NCBI RefSeq assembly: GCF_013294065.1
Contig: NZ_JABSNM010000006.1
Location: forward strand, 36,883-100,882
From: Sphaerotilus uruguayifluvii
Lineage (GTDB): Bacteria; Pseudomonadota; Gammaproteobacteria; Burkholderiales; Burkholderiaceae_C
Direction: 5' to 3'
DNA: 64,000 bases
The notes under the pieces are model-generated. The model saw only the letters and a list, made by a program, of their open reading frames with translations, was not told the origin of the DNA and ran no database searches. Positions within the stretch are counted from its first letter, which is position 1. Every line of letters begins with the position of its first letter. Of the stretch, positions 14,368 through 23,949 are shown in pieces. Position numbers and translations under genes: made by a program.

Positions 14368-15305
14368 GCGGCCCGCCGGGCGGACAGGCCGGCGGCCGCG
14401 ACGGGGTCGTCCGGGTCGTCGATCGCTTCGCTCCAGGGATCGGCCGCCTCGGCGTGGCTGCGGCGGAACTCGGTCGGGGCCACGCCGACGCGCTTGCGGA
14501 ACACGCGCGAGAAGTACAGCGGATCGTCGTAGCCGACGCGTGCGGCGATGGCCGAAACCGGCGTGGCGGTGCTCTGCAGCATGTGCTTGGCCAGGATGAT
14601 GCGCTGGTCCTCGCGCCAGCGCAGCAGGTTGACGCCGATCTGCTCGCGGAACAGATGGGCCAGGCGCGACGGCGACAGGCAGACCTCGGCCGCCACCTGC
14701 TCCAGGCTCAGGTCGCGCGCGAGCTGGTCGGTCAGCAGCTGGCAGGCGGTCTGGATGCGCGTGTCCAGCGGGCGCGAGTCGCTGCCGGGCTGCTCCTCGT
14801 GGCAGCGGATCAGCAGCCGCTCGACCAGGTTGAGCGCCAGCTCCTGCGAGGTGCGCCGGCCGCCGCGGTGGGTGGCGTCGATGTCGGCGAAGAGCTGGGC
14901 CATCTCCTCGCGCAGCGCCGGATCGGCCAGGGGCAGCCGGCCGACCCGGCCGCCGGGCGCCGTCGGCCAGTGCAGCCAGCCGGCCCAGAAGGCGCGCGGG
15001 CGGAAATACACCCAGCGGTGGTGCCAGCGCTCGGCCTGCGGGGCGCGGCCGTAGTAGTGCGGCACGCCGGCCGGGAACAGCAGCAGATCGCCCTCGTGGC
15101 AGTCGAAGCGGTGCTCGCCGTCATGCACCCGCCCGCTGCCGGCCACCGTCAGGTTCAGGATGCAGCCCTTCATGCCGCCGGGGCGGTCGACGTAGAAGTC
15201 CAGCGGCCCGTCCTGCTCGATCGGCGTGAGGCCGGCGACCAGGTAGAGGTTGAAGTTGTAGCCAGGCAGCAGCGGGTTGAGCTGACGGGCGGCGTCGCGG
15301 CTCAC
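14343..15305 (-). CDS. araC: L-arabinose-responsive transcriptional regulator AraC
   Basis: 320 residues, close in sequence to E. coli AraC along its length. The N-terminal arabinose-binding cupin has NPLLPGYNFNLYLVAGLTPIE, DFYVDRPGGMKG and the H-x-R-WVYFRPRAFW segment; the C-terminal double helix-turn-helix has VCLSPSRLAHLFREQIG and GYDDPLYFSRVFRKRVG. It should loop or activate the divergent arabinose promoters depending on arabinose. Unlike E. coli, it is not next to araB but is the last gene of the chvE-gguA-gguB transporter operon, 10 bases after gguB. It may therefore be induced with its own transporter. The C-terminal extension of about 25 residues looks dispensable. Confidence 0.95.
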   Translation of the reverse strand: MSRDAARQLNPLLPGYNFNLYLVAGLTPIEQDGPLDFYVDRPGGMKGCILNLTVAGSGRVHDGEHRFDCHEGDLLLFPAGVPHYYGRAPQAERWHHRWVYFRPRAFWAGWLHWPTAPGGRVGRLPLADPALREEMAQLFADIDATHRGGRRTSQELALNLVERLLIRCHEEQPGSDSRPLDTRIQTACQLLTDQLARDLSLEQVAAEVCLSPSRLAHLFREQIGVNLLRWREDQRIILAKHMLQSTATPVSAIAARVGYDDPLYFSRVFRKRVGVAPTEFRRSHAEAADPWSEAIDDPDDPVAAAGLSARRAAQRACGGA

Positions 15306-15315
15306 GGGTCGGCCT

Positions 15316-16539
15316 TCAGCGGTTCTTCTGCCAGACGTCGAGGAACACGGCGGCCAGCAGCACCAGGCCCTTGATCACCTGCTGGTAGTCGATGCCCACG
15401 CCCAGGATGGACATGCCGTTGTTCATCACGCCCATGATGAAGGCGCCGATGACCGCACCCATCACCTTGCCGACGCCGCCCGAGGCCGAGGCGCCGCCGA
15501 TGAAGCAGGCCGCGATCACGTCGAGCTCGAAGCCCAGGCCGGCCTTGGGCGTGGCGGTGTTCAGCCGTGCGGCGAAGACCAGGCCGGCCAGCGCGGCCAG
15601 CACGCCCATCGTCACGAAGGTCATGAAGGTCAGCCGTTCGGTGTGGATGCCCGACAGGCGCGCGGCCTTCTCGTTGCCGCCCAGCGCGTAGAGGCGGCGG
15701 CCGGTGACGGTGCGGGTGGTCAGGAAGTCGAAGGCCAGCACCAGCGCGGTCATCACCACCAGCACGTTGGGCAGACCCTTGTAGGACGCCATCAGCACGC
15801 AGAAGTACAGCAGCAGGCCGCTGAAGACCGCCAGCCGCACCGCGCACAGCGCCAGCGGCTCGGTGCGCATGCCCCAGCGGGCCTGCTGCTGGCGCGCCCG
15901 CAGCGCCGACGCCACCAGCGCCACGGCGGCCGCCACGCCGATCAGCAGCGAGCCGGTGCGCAGACCGCCGTCGGCGGCCAGCGGATCGGCGATGAAGCCC
16001 GAGGCCAGGCGCTGGAACTCCTCCGGGAAGGGGCCCACCGACTGGCCCTGCAGCAGCGCCAGCGCCAGACCCTTGAACACCAGCATGCCGGCCAGCGTGA
16101 CGATGAAGGAAGGAATGCGGAAGCGCGCGACGAACAGGCCCTGGGCCGCGCCGATCAGCCCGCCGACAGCCAGGCACACCGCGCCGGCCAGCAGCGGCGA
16201 CCACTCGCGCTCGACGATCAGCACCGCGGCGAGCGCACCGACGAATCCGCAGACCGAGCCCACCGACAGGTCGATGTGGCCTGCGACGATGACCAGCAGC
16301 ATGCCCAGCGCCATGATGACGATGTAGCTGTTCTGCAGCACCAGGTTGGTCAGGTTCAGCGGCTGCATCAGCGTGCCGTCGGTCATCACCTGGAAGAATC
16401 CCATGATGACGATGAGGCTCAGCAGCATGCCGTATTCGCGCAGATGGGTCTGCAGCAGGCGCCAGAGGCCGCCTTCGGCGGGACGCGAGGCGCCGGCATC
16501 GGTGCCGGGCAGGGAGGGGACGGGCAGGGGGCGATCCAT
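15316..16539 (-). CDS. gguB: Multiple-monosaccharide ABC transporter permease
   Basis: 407 residues, start MDRPLPVPS at 16539. A multi-pass membrane protein with about ten helices, of the ribose/xylose permease family (BPD_transp_2), with the conserved GHIDLSVGSVCGFVGALAA and NEKAARLSGIHTERL (cytoplasmic coupling loop) segments and the C-terminal GVMNNGMSILGVGIDYQQVIKG. The length and the neighbouring ChvE-type binding protein place it with GguB/MmsB (XylH-like) rather than the shorter AraH. It imports arabinose and probably galactose, glucose or xylose with GguA and ChvE. Confidence 0.92.
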   Translation of the reverse strand: MDRPLPVPSLPGTDAGASRPAEGGLWRLLQTHLREYGMLLSLIVIMGFFQVMTDGTLMQPLNLTNLVLQNSYIVIMALGMLLVIVAGHIDLSVGSVCGFVGALAAVLIVEREWSPLLAGAVCLAVGGLIGAAQGLFVARFRIPSFIVTLAGMLVFKGLALALLQGQSVGPFPEEFQRLASGFIADPLAADGGLRTGSLLIGVAAAVALVASALRARQQQARWGMRTEPLALCAVRLAVFSGLLLYFCVLMASYKGLPNVLVVMTALVLAFDFLTTRTVTGRRLYALGGNEKAARLSGIHTERLTFMTFVTMGVLAALAGLVFAARLNTATPKAGLGFELDVIAACFIGGASASGGVGKVMGAVIGAFIMGVMNNGMSILGVGIDYQQVIKGLVLLAAVFLDVWQKNR

Positions 16540-16589
16540 GGCGGTGACGACGGTGTTCGGAAACGGGGTTCTGCGGTTCGGGCGGGGGT

Positions 16590-18131
16590 TCAGGCCGCGC
16601 GGGGCGCGGCGGTGACGATGGCGCGCATCACGCGCTCCTGGGTGGCCTCGGCGGTGGGCATCTCGGCGACGAAGCGGCCCTCGTTCATCACGTAGAGGCG
16701 GTCGCTCATGCCCAGCAGCTCGGGCAGCTCCGACGAGATCAGGATCACGGCCTTGCCGTCGGCGGCGAGCTGGTTGATCAGGGTGTAGATCTCGTACTTG
16801 GCGCCGACGTCGATGCCGCGGGTGGGCTCGTCGAGGATCAGCACCTCGGGCCGGGTGAACAGCCACTTGGCCAGCACCACCTTCTGCTGGTTGCCGCCGC
16901 TGAGGTTGACGGTGCGGTGGTCGACCCCGGCGCTGCGGATGCGCAGGCGCTCGCGGTAGTCGCTGGCCACCGCATGTTCCTGGCCGGGCTGGATGACGCC
17001 GGCGCGCGCGACGCCGGGCAGGTTGGCCAACGGGGTGTTGAAGCGGATGTCCTGGTCGAGCACCAGGCCGCAGCCCTTGCGGTCCTCGGTCACGTAGGCC
17101 AGTCCGGCGGCGATCGCGCGCTGCACGGTCGACAGGTCGACCGGACGGCCGTGCAGCAGGGCCTGGCCGCTGATGCGCGTGCCCCAGGCACGGCCGAAGA
17201 CGCTCATCGCCAGCTCGGTGCGGCCGGCGCCCATCAGGCCGGCGATGCCGACGACCTCGCCGGCGCGCACCTGCAGGCTGACGCGGTCGATCACGCGCCG
17301 ATCGGGCTGCTGCGGATGGTGCGCGCACCAGTCGCGCAGCTCGAACACCACCTCGCCCGGGCGGGCGGTGCGCGGCGGCCAGCGCTCGGCCATCGTGCGA
17401 CCGACCATCGCGCGGATCACCCGGTCCTCGCCGACCGGCTCGACGCGGCAGTCGATCGTCTCGATCGTGCTGCCGTCGCGCAGCACCGTGACCCGGTCGG
17501 CCACGCGCGCGATCTCGTTGAGCTTGTGCGAGATCAGGATGCAGGCGATGCCCTGGGCGCGCAGCTCGATCAGCAGGTCGAGCAGGGCCTGGCTGTCGCG
17601 TTCGTTGAGGCTGGCGGTGGGCTCGTCGAGGATCAGCAGCCGCACGTCCTTGGCCAGCGCCTTGGCGATCTCCACCATCTGCTGCTGGCCGATGCCCAGC
17701 CGGCCCACCGGCGTGGCCGGATCGACGTCCAGGCCCACGCGCTGCAGCAGCTGCAGCGCCCGCTGGTGCGCCGGGCCGGACTGCAGCACGCCGTGGCGCG
17801 CGATCTCGTGGCCGAGGAAGAGGTTCTCGGTCACCGACAGCAGCGGCACCAGCGCCAGCTCCTGGTGGATGATGATGATGCCCAGGCGCTCGCTGTCGGC
17901 GATGCCGGCGAAGGCCTGCTCGCGGCCCTCGAACAGGATGCGGCCGTCGTGGCCGCCGGCCGGGTACACCCCGGACAGCACCTTCATCAGCGTGGACTTG
18001 CCGGCGCCGTTCTCGCCGACCAGCGCGTGGATCTCGCCGGCGTGCACGCGCAGGTTGACGCGGTCGAGCGCGACCACGCCGGGAAAGGTCTTGCGGATGT
18101 CCTGCATCTCCAGCAGGGGGGTGTCGTCCAT
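16590..18131 (-). CDS. gguA: Multiple-monosaccharide ABC transporter ATP-binding protein
   Basis: 513 residues, two fused ATPase domains as in AraG/RbsA/GguA. Domain 1 has Walker A GENGAGKST, signature RLGIGQQQMVEIAKAL and Walker B LLILDEPTAS. Domain 2 has a degenerate Walker A (GLMGAGRTEL), signature NLSGGNQQKVVLAKWL and Walker B VLILDEPTRGID. The first domain signature reads GIGQQQ rather than SGGQ, as is usual in this family. Start at 18131 (MDDTPLLEMQDI), the family start; the open frame upstream is chance. It powers GguB. Confidence 0.94.
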   Translation of the reverse strand: MDDTPLLEMQDIRKTFPGVVALDRVNLRVHAGEIHALVGENGAGKSTLMKVLSGVYPAGGHDGRILFEGREQAFAGIADSERLGIIIIHQELALVPLLSVTENLFLGHEIARHGVLQSGPAHQRALQLLQRVGLDVDPATPVGRLGIGQQQMVEIAKALAKDVRLLILDEPTASLNERDSQALLDLLIELRAQGIACILISHKLNEIARVADRVTVLRDGSTIETIDCRVEPVGEDRVIRAMVGRTMAERWPPRTARPGEVVFELRDWCAHHPQQPDRRVIDRVSLQVRAGEVVGIAGLMGAGRTELAMSVFGRAWGTRISGQALLHGRPVDLSTVQRAIAAGLAYVTEDRKGCGLVLDQDIRFNTPLANLPGVARAGVIQPGQEHAVASDYRERLRIRSAGVDHRTVNLSGGNQQKVVLAKWLFTRPEVLILDEPTRGIDVGAKYEIYTLINQLAADGKAVILISSELPELLGMSDRLYVMNEGRFVAEMPTAEATQERVMRAIVTAAPRAA

Positions 18132-18178
18132 CGGGGGCTCCGGTCGTTCGCGGGAATCGGGGGGCGGCAGGCCGGCGC

Positions 18179-19273
18179 TCAGCGCAGCTGCGATTCCTTG
18201 TAGTAGCCGCTGTCGACCAGCACGGTCTTCCAGTTGCCGGCGTCCACCGGCACCGGCTTGAGCAGGTAGCTGGGCACCACCTTGACGCCGTTGTTGTAGG
18301 TCTTGGTGTCGTTGACCTCCGGCGCCTTGCCGCTGAGCACCGCGTCCACCATGTTGGCCGTCACCTTGGCCAGCTCGCGGGTGTCCTTGAAGATGGTCGA
18401 GGACTGCTCGCCCTTGAGGATGGACTTGACCGAGGGCACTTCCGCGTCCTGGCCGCTGACCACCGGGCAGGGCTGCTGCGCGGTGCAGTAGCCCACGCCC
18501 TTCAGGCTGGAGAGGATGCCGATGGACAGGCCGTCGTACGGGCTCAGCACCGCATGCACCTTGTCCTTGCCGTAGAAGGCGGAGAGCAGGTTGTCCATGC
18601 GGGCCTGGGCGACCGCGCCGTCCCAGCGCAGCGTGCCGACCTTGTCCATGCCCGTCTGCTTGCTGCGCACCACCAGCTTGCCCGAGTCGATGTAGGGCTT
18701 GAGCACGCTCATCGCGCCGTCGTAGAAGAAGAAGGCGTTGTTGTCGTCGGGGCTGCCGCCGAACAGCTCGATGTTGAACGGGCCCTTGCCCTGCTTCAGG
18801 CCGAGCTTGTCGACGATGGAGGTGGCCTGCTGCACGCCGACCTGGAAGTTGTCGAAGGTGGCGTAGTAGTCGACGTTCCTGCTGCCCTTGATCAGGCGGT
18901 CGTAGGCGATGACCTTGACGCCCTTGTCGGCCGCGTTCTGCAGCGCCTTGGACAGCGTGGTGCCGTCGATCGAGGCGATCACCAGCACCTTCGCGCCCTT
19001 GGTGATCATGTTCTCGATCTGGGCCAGCTGGTTGGGAATGTCGTCGTCGGCGTACTGCAGGTCGGTCTTGTAGCCGCGGGCCTTGAGCACCTTGACCATG
19101 TTGTCGCCGTCGGCGATCCAGCGCGCCGAGCTCTTGGTCGGCATCGAGATGCCGATCGTGCCCTTGTCCTGGGCCTGCGCCGGACCGGCACCGCCGAGCC
19201 CGACCAGGACGCCGATCGCGCAGGCGCTGAAGGTGGCCACCAGCTGGCGGCGGGAGATGCGGGAGGTGGTCAT
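18179..19273 (-). CDS. chvE: ChvE-type periplasmic monosaccharide-binding protein
   Basis: 364 residues. The signal peptide contains SRRQLV, a twin-arginine-like motif, before a hydrophobic core, so export may be by Tat. The mature protein begins [18 protein letters not shown] and has the ChvE hallmark segments [37 protein letters not shown] and [18 protein letters not shown]. ChvE homologues bind arabinose, galactose, glucose and related sugars. It is the first gene of the transporter operon and reads away from araB across a 534-bp control region. In Agrobacterium ChvE also signals to a sensor kinase and chemoreceptors; whether that happens here is unknown. Confidence 0.95.
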   Translation of the reverse strand: MTTSRISRRQLVATFSACAIGVLVGLGGAGPAQAQDKGTIGISMPTKSSARWIADGDNMVKVLKARGYKTDLQYADDDIPNQLAQIENMITKGAKVLVIASIDGTTLSKALQNAADKGVKVIAYDRLIKGSRNVDYYATFDNFQVGVQQATSIVDKLGLKQGKGPFNIELFGGSPDDNNAFFFYDGAMSVLKPYIDSGKLVVRSKQTGMDKVGTLRWDGAVAQARMDNLLSAFYGKDKVHAVLSPYDGLSIGILSSLKGVGYCTAQQPCPVVSGQDAEVPSVKSILKGEQSSTIFKDTRELAKVTANMVDAVLSGKAPEVNDTKTYNNGVKVVPSYLLKPVPVDAGNWKTVLVDSGYYKESQLR

Positions 19274-19807
19274 GGCGTTTGTCTCCGTCGATGTTCCGGG
19301 TGGTTTCCGGATGTGGGTTTCGAATATCCTGGCAAGTGATCCGAAGTGATCCGGAGAGGTTTCTCGGGGTCACGGGAAAATGATTCTCCGGATCGTCGTC
19401 CGGCCGGTCGGCTGCCGTCGGCGACGCGGACCGCAGGTTAGGCGAGACCGGGTGAATGTCGCCTGAGGGTTCACCCGGATGACGGCAATCGTCAGCCGAA
19501 AAGTCCATGCCTTTGACCGACGATGAACAGGCCGCCGGCCAGTCCGGCACCGCTTTCAGGGGGAAGTCTGCGTTCGCGCCTGCAGCGGCCCTGTCGCAGG
19601 ACCGGCCCGGGCTCCCGATCTTGTCCATGGATGAAAACCATCGCGTACAGCGGCCGGCGTGCCCGGTGGGCTGATGTGCATCGCACGCGTTTCGTGCATG
19701 TTTCCAGCCGGATCGTGTTTGTCGTCCGGCGATCGATGCCGCCACACTGCCGCTCGTCTGAATATCTGCCGCCATCGCGGTGGAAACCCCTTCGAGGATT
19801 CCGTGAC
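19274..19807. promoter_or_regulatory. Divergent arabinose control region chvE / araB
   Basis: 534 bp without a gene. It contains a perfect tandem 10-bp repeat AAGTGATCCG (19334-19343, 19344-19353); a perfect 9-bp inverted repeat ATCCGGAGA (19349-19357)/TCTCCGGAT (19385-19393); a second perfect 9-bp inverted repeat CCGGGTGAA (19448-19456)/TTCACCCGG (19470-19478); and GTCCATG at 19503-19509 and 19623-19629, which resembles the 3' part of E. coli AraC half-sites. No canonical -35/-10 pair stands out. Binding of AraC and perhaps other factors is inferred from position between two arabinose operons. Confidence 0.6.
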
Positions 19808-21553
19808 GTGAATATCGACAACGCGATCAGCATCGGCATCGACTTTGGCAGCGACAGCGTGCGTGCGCTGGCCGTGCGCTGTGCCGACGGCCGTGAACTG
19901 GCCAGCGCCGCGGCCGCCTACCCGCGCTGGGCCCGCGGCCTGTACTGCGACCCGGCGGCCCAGCGCTACCGCCACCACCCGGCCGACTACATCGAGGCGA
20001 TGACCGCCGCCGTGCGCGAGGTCGGCGAGGCACTCGGCGCGGCCGGCCGCGCCGCGGTGGTCGGCATCGGCATCGACAGCACCGGCTCGACGCCGGCGCC
20101 GATCGACGCCGAGGGCCGCGTGCTGGCCCTGCGCCCGGAATTCGCCGAGAACCCCGACGCGATGTTCGTGCTGTGGAAGGACCACACCGCGATCGCCGAG
20201 GCGCAGGCGCTCAACGACCTAGCCCACGGCGGCACGCAGCCCGACGTCACCCGCGAGGCCGGCGGCGTCTATTCCAGCGAGTGGTGGTGGGCCAAGATCC
20301 TGCATGTCAGCCGCAGCGCGCCGGCCGTGGCGGCCGCCGCCTGCAGCTGGGTCGAGCTGTGCGACTGGATGCCGGCGCTGCTGGCGGGCCGCAGTGCGCC
20401 GACCGTGCTGCCACGCGGGCGCTGCGCGGCCGGCCACAAGGCGCTGTGGTCGCCGCGCTGGGGCGGTCTGCCGCCGGCCGGATTCCTGCAGGCCTATGGC
20501 GGCGACGCGCTGCAGCGGCTCGACGCGCCGCTCTACCGTGCGACCCAGACCGCCGAGGTGCCGCTGGGCCGCCTGGATCCGGACTGGGCCGAGCGCCTGG
20601 GCCTGCCGGCGGCCGTGGTCGTGGCCGGTGGCGCCTTCGACTGCCACATGGGGGCGGTCGGCGCGGGCGTGGCGCCGGGGATGCTGGTCAAGGTCATCGG
20701 CACCTCGACCTGCGACATCACCGTCGTCGATCCGCGGCAGCTCGGCGAGCGCACGATCGCCGGCATCTGCGGCCAGGTCGAGGGCTCGGTGCTGCCGGGC
20801 TGGGTCGGCCTGGAGGCCGGCCAGTCGGCCTTCGGCGACCTGTACGCGTGGATGAGCGGCCTGCTCGGCGGCGCGCTCGACTGGGCGGCGCAGCGGCCCG
20901 AACTGGCGGCTTGTGCCCCGGCGCTGGCCGAGGCCCGTGCCGCGCTGCTGCCGGCGCTCAGCCAGGCCTGGCTGCAGCGCTGGCAGACCGATCCGGCGGC
21001 CACGCTGGCGCGCACGCCGCTGATGCTCGACTGGATCAACGGCCGCCGCAGCCCCGGCGCCGACCAGCGGCTGCAGGGCGTGCTCGGCCATCTGACGCTG
21101 GCCAGCGATCCGGTCGACCTGTTCGGCGCCGCGCTGCTGGCCACCGCCTTCGGCGCGCGGGCCGTCAACGAGGCCTTCGAGCGCCAGGGCGTGCCGGTGC
21201 GGCGCGTGCGCGCGCTCGGCGGCATCGCGCGCAAGGCGCCGGCCCTGATGCAGCTGCTGGCCGATGTCTGCGACCGCGAGGTCGAGGTGGTCGCCTCCGA
21301 CGAGTGCTGTGCGCTCGGCGCGGCCATCTTCGGCGCGGTGGCGGCCGGTGCCCATGCGAGTGTCGAGCCGGCGATGGCCGCGATGGCCAGTCCGCTGGCG
21401 GCCGTGCACCGGCCCGATGCCGCGCGCCATGCGCTGCTGCAGCCGCTGTTCCAGCGCTACCAGCGCTGGGTCGCCGCCACCGAGCCGCTGCATGCGCCGG
21501 CCGCCGAGCCGCTGGCCTTTCCCGTCCTGCCGTCCGCTGTCGAGGCCTCATGA
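19808..21553 (+). CDS. araB: L-ribulokinase
   Basis: 581 residues from the GTG at 19808 (VNIDNAISIGIDFGSDSVRALAV), which is where the FGGY-kinase fold starts; GAGG lies 10 bases upstream. It phosphorylates L-ribulose to L-ribulose 5-phosphate. Visible family landmarks: the N-terminal phosphate-binding GIDFGSDSVRA, SSEWWWAKILHV, the catalytic-Asp region GGAFDCHMGAVGAGV, GTSTCDI, WINGRRSP and GGIARKAPALMQLLADV. Slightly longer than E. coli AraB (566) because of a C-terminal tail. Its stop overlaps the araD start (ATGA). Confidence 0.95.
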   Translation: MNIDNAISIGIDFGSDSVRALAVRCADGRELASAAAAYPRWARGLYCDPAAQRYRHHPADYIEAMTAAVREVGEALGAAGRAAVVGIGIDSTGSTPAPIDAEGRVLALRPEFAENPDAMFVLWKDHTAIAEAQALNDLAHGGTQPDVTREAGGVYSSEWWWAKILHVSRSAPAVAAAACSWVELCDWMPALLAGRSAPTVLPRGRCAAGHKALWSPRWGGLPPAGFLQAYGGDALQRLDAPLYRATQTAEVPLGRLDPDWAERLGLPAAVVVAGGAFDCHMGAVGAGVAPGMLVKVIGTSTCDITVVDPRQLGERTIAGICGQVEGSVLPGWVGLEAGQSAFGDLYAWMSGLLGGALDWAAQRPELAACAPALAEARAALLPALSQAWLQRWQTDPAATLARTPLMLDWINGRRSPGADQRLQGVLGHLTLASDPVDLFGAALLATAFGARAVNEAFERQGVPVRRVRALGGIARKAPALMQLLADVCDREVEVVASDECCALGAAIFGAVAAGAHASVEPAMAAMASPLAAVHRPDAARHALLQPLFQRYQRWVAATEPLHAPAAEPLAFPVLPSAVEAS

Positions 21554-22335
21554 CTCTGCCCCTTTCCTTTCCTCCCGTCGCCGAATGCGTGCCGCGCCCC
21601 GAGGACGCGGCGGCCGATCGCCAGGCGCTCGACGCGCTGCGCGAGCAGGTGCTGCAGGCCAATCTGGCGCTGCCGCGCCACGGCCTGGTGCTGTTCACCT
21701 GGGGCAATGTCAGCGGCGTCGACCGCGCCCGCGGCTGGATGGCGATCAAGCCCAGCGGCGTGGCCTACGAGCGGCTGCAGCGCGAGGACATCGTGGTGCT
21801 GGCGCTGGCCGACGGCGCGCGGGTGGCCGGCACGCTCAAGCCCTCGTCGGACACCGCCACCCATCTGCACCTGTACCGCCAGTGGCCGGACATCGGCGGC
21901 ATCGTGCATACCCATTCGACGCATGCGACCGCCTGGGCCCAGGCCGGGCTGCCGATTCCCGCGCTGGGCACCACCCATGCGGACTATTTCCATGGCGAGG
22001 TGCCGTGCTCGCGCCCGCTGCGCCCCGACGAGATCGCCCGCGACTACGAGGGCGCGACCGGCGAGGTGATCGTCGAGACGCTGGCCGGGCGCGATCCCGC
22101 GGCCTGTCCGGGCGTGCTGGTGAGCGAGCACGCGCCCTTCGCCTGGGGGCGTGACGCCGCCCAGGCGGTGCACCACGCCGCGGTGCTGGAGGAGGTCGCG
22201 CGCCTGGCGCTCTACACCCGCCAGCTCGCTGCCGACCGGCGCCCGATCGGCGCCGCGCTGCTGGACAAGCACTACCTGCGCAAGCACGGCCCCGGCGCGA
22301 CCTACGGCCAGCAGCCGCCCGCCGCCCGCACCTGA
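21550..22335 (+). CDS. araD: L-ribulose-5-phosphate 4-epimerase
   Basis: 261 residues, class II aldolase/adducin fold. It converts L-ribulose 5-phosphate to D-xylulose 5-phosphate. The core has GLVLFTWGNVSGVDR, MAIKPSGVAYE, LKPSSDTATHLHLYRQWP and the zinc ligands in IVHTHSTHATAWAQ, followed by TTHADYFHGEVPC and a later His in the VHHAAVLEEVARLA segment; LLDKHYLRKHGPGATYGQ closes the protein as in other AraD. A roughly 15-residue N-terminal extension compared with E. coli is visible. Start codon overlaps the end of araB, so the two are translationally coupled. Confidence 0.95.
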   Translation: MTLPLSFPPVAECVPRPEDAAADRQALDALREQVLQANLALPRHGLVLFTWGNVSGVDRARGWMAIKPSGVAYERLQREDIVVLALADGARVAGTLKPSSDTATHLHLYRQWPDIGGIVHTHSTHATAWAQAGLPIPALGTTHADYFHGEVPCSRPLRPDEIARDYEGATGEVIVETLAGRDPAACPGVLVSEHAPFAWGRDAAQAVHHAAVLEEVARLALYTRQLAADRRPIGAALLDKHYLRKHGPGATYGQQPPAART

Positions 22336-22389
22336 ACCGGGCTCTCCTCCCGTTCCTCCTTCCTTCCGTTCCTTTCCGCTGTCTTCATC

Positions 22390-23889
22390 ATGCCCATCAC
22401 CGTTCCCGATCTCGACTGCTGGCTCGTCGTCGGCTCCCAGCACCTGTACGGCCCGAAGACGCTGCAGCAGGTCAGCGCCCATGCCGAGGCCCTGTGCGCC
22501 GGGCTGAACGCCAGCGGCGCGCTGCCGCTGCGCCTGGTGCTCAAGCCGGTGGTCACCGACAGCGACGGCATCCTGGCGCTGTGCCGCCAGGCCGATGCCG
22601 ATCCGCGCTGCGCCGGCCTGGTCACCTGGATGCACACCTTCTCGCCGGCACGCATGTGGATCGCCGGCCTGTCGGCGCTGCGCAAGCCCTTCATGCAGCT
22701 GCACACGCAGTTCAACGCCGAGCTGCCGTGGGCGACCATCGACATGCAGTTCATGAACCTGAACCAGACCGCGCACGGCGGTCGCGAGTTCGGCCACATC
22801 GCCGCGCGGCTCAAGCGCCCGCACGAGGTCATCGTTGGCCACTGGAGCGAGGCCACGCTGCAGCGCCGCCTGGGCGACTGGATGCGCGTGGTCGCCGCGG
22901 TGCAGGACAGCCAGCAGCTGAAGGTCGCGCGCTTCGGCGACAACATGCGCGAGGTCGCGGTCACCGAGGGCGACAAGGTCGAGGCGCAGCTGCGCTTCGG
23001 CTATGCGGTCAACGGCCATGCGCTGGGCGATCTGGCCGCACGCATCGACGCCATCGACGAGGACCGGGTGCAGGCGCTGCTGCAGGCCTACGAGGCCGAC
23101 TACGAGCTGGTGCCCGAGGTGCGCGAGGGCGGCGAGCGCCGCGCCCGCCTGGTCGACGCCGCCCGCATCGAGGCCGGCCTGCGCGACTACCTGCAGCGCG
23201 GTGGCTTCGGCGCCTTCACCACCACCTTCGAGAACCTGCACGGCATCCGCCAGCTGCCGGGCCTGGCGGTGCAGCGCCTGATGGCCGACGGCTACGGCTT
23301 CGGCGCCGAGGGCGACTGGAAGACGGCCGCGCTGCTGCGCGCGATCAAGATCATGGGCGCCGGCAAGCCGGGCGGCGCGTCCTTCATGGAGGACTACACC
23401 TACCACCTGGTGCCGGGCGAGGAGCTGGTGCTGGGCGCGCACATGCTCGAGGTCTGCCCGAGCATCGCCGGCGCGCAGGAGCGCCCGCGCCTGGACGTGC
23501 AGCCGCTGTCGATCGGCAAGAAGGACGATCCGGCGCGCCTGATCTTCACGGCCGCGCCCGGCCGCGCGATCCACAGCACGCTGATCGACCTCGGCCACCG
23601 CTTCCGCCTGATCTGCCACGAGGTCGACGTGGTCGCGCCGCCGCAGGCGCTGCCGCGCCTGCCGGTGGCCCACGCCGTCTACCGGCCGCTGCCCGATCTG
23701 GCCCGCGGCACCGAGGCCTGGATCCACGCCGGCGGCGCCCACCACACGGTGTTCAGCCAGAACGTGACCATGGACCAGCTGCGCGCCTGGGCCGAGGTCT
23801 TCGGCATCGAGTGCGTGCACATCGGCGCCGACACCGACCCGGCGCAGCTCAAGCAGATGCTGCGCTGGGGCGAGGCGGCCTGGCGCTGA
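22390..23889 (+). CDS. araA: L-arabinose isomerase
   Basis: 499 residues, the usual length. It isomerises L-arabinose to L-ribulose with Mn2+. Family landmarks: [15 protein letters not shown] near the start, [30 protein letters not shown]-like [17 protein letters not shown], the catalytic/metal region [16 protein letters not shown] with Glu, [16 protein letters not shown] [16 protein letters not shown], and [28 protein letters not shown]. It is the last gene of araBDA, 54 bases after araD. The araBDA order differs from the E. coli araBAD order. Confidence 0.96.
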   Translation: MPITVPDLDCWLVVGSQHLYGPKTLQQVSAHAEALCAGLNASGALPLRLVLKPVVTDSDGILALCRQADADPRCAGLVTWMHTFSPARMWIAGLSALRKPFMQLHTQFNAELPWATIDMQFMNLNQTAHGGREFGHIAARLKRPHEVIVGHWSEATLQRRLGDWMRVVAAVQDSQQLKVARFGDNMREVAVTEGDKVEAQLRFGYAVNGHALGDLAARIDAIDEDRVQALLQAYEADYELVPEVREGGERRARLVDAARIEAGLRDYLQRGGFGAFTTTFENLHGIRQLPGLAVQRLMADGYGFGAEGDWKTAALLRAIKIMGAGKPGGASFMEDYTYHLVPGEELVLGAHMLEVCPSIAGAQERPRLDVQPLSIGKKDDPARLIFTAAPGRAIHSTLIDLGHRFRLICHEVDVVAPPQALPRLPVAHAVYRPLPDLARGTEAWIHAGGAHHTVFSQNVTMDQLRAWAEVFGIECVHIGADTDPAQLKQMLRWGEAAWR

Positions 23890-23949
23890 GACCCGGGGCA
23901 GGGCGCGCGCCGTTCCCTGCGTTCGGCCGCCCCGAGCCCGCCTGTCCGT

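Noticed and set aside
19503..19629. Two GTCCATG copies as firm AraC operators
   Set aside because: Only the 3' part of the E. coli half-site is matched and the 5' TAGC part is missing; kept only as a remark in the control-region entry.
18132..19775. Upstream extension of the gguA frame through chvE
   Set aside because: The ATPase fold starts at MDDTPLLEM (18131), and chvE is a complete gene in another frame of the same strand.
19523..19807. Upstream extension of araB to an ATG at 19523
   Set aside because: The extra 95 residues are Arg/Pro-rich with no homology to ribulokinases and would use up the control region; the kinase fold starts at the GTG at 19808.
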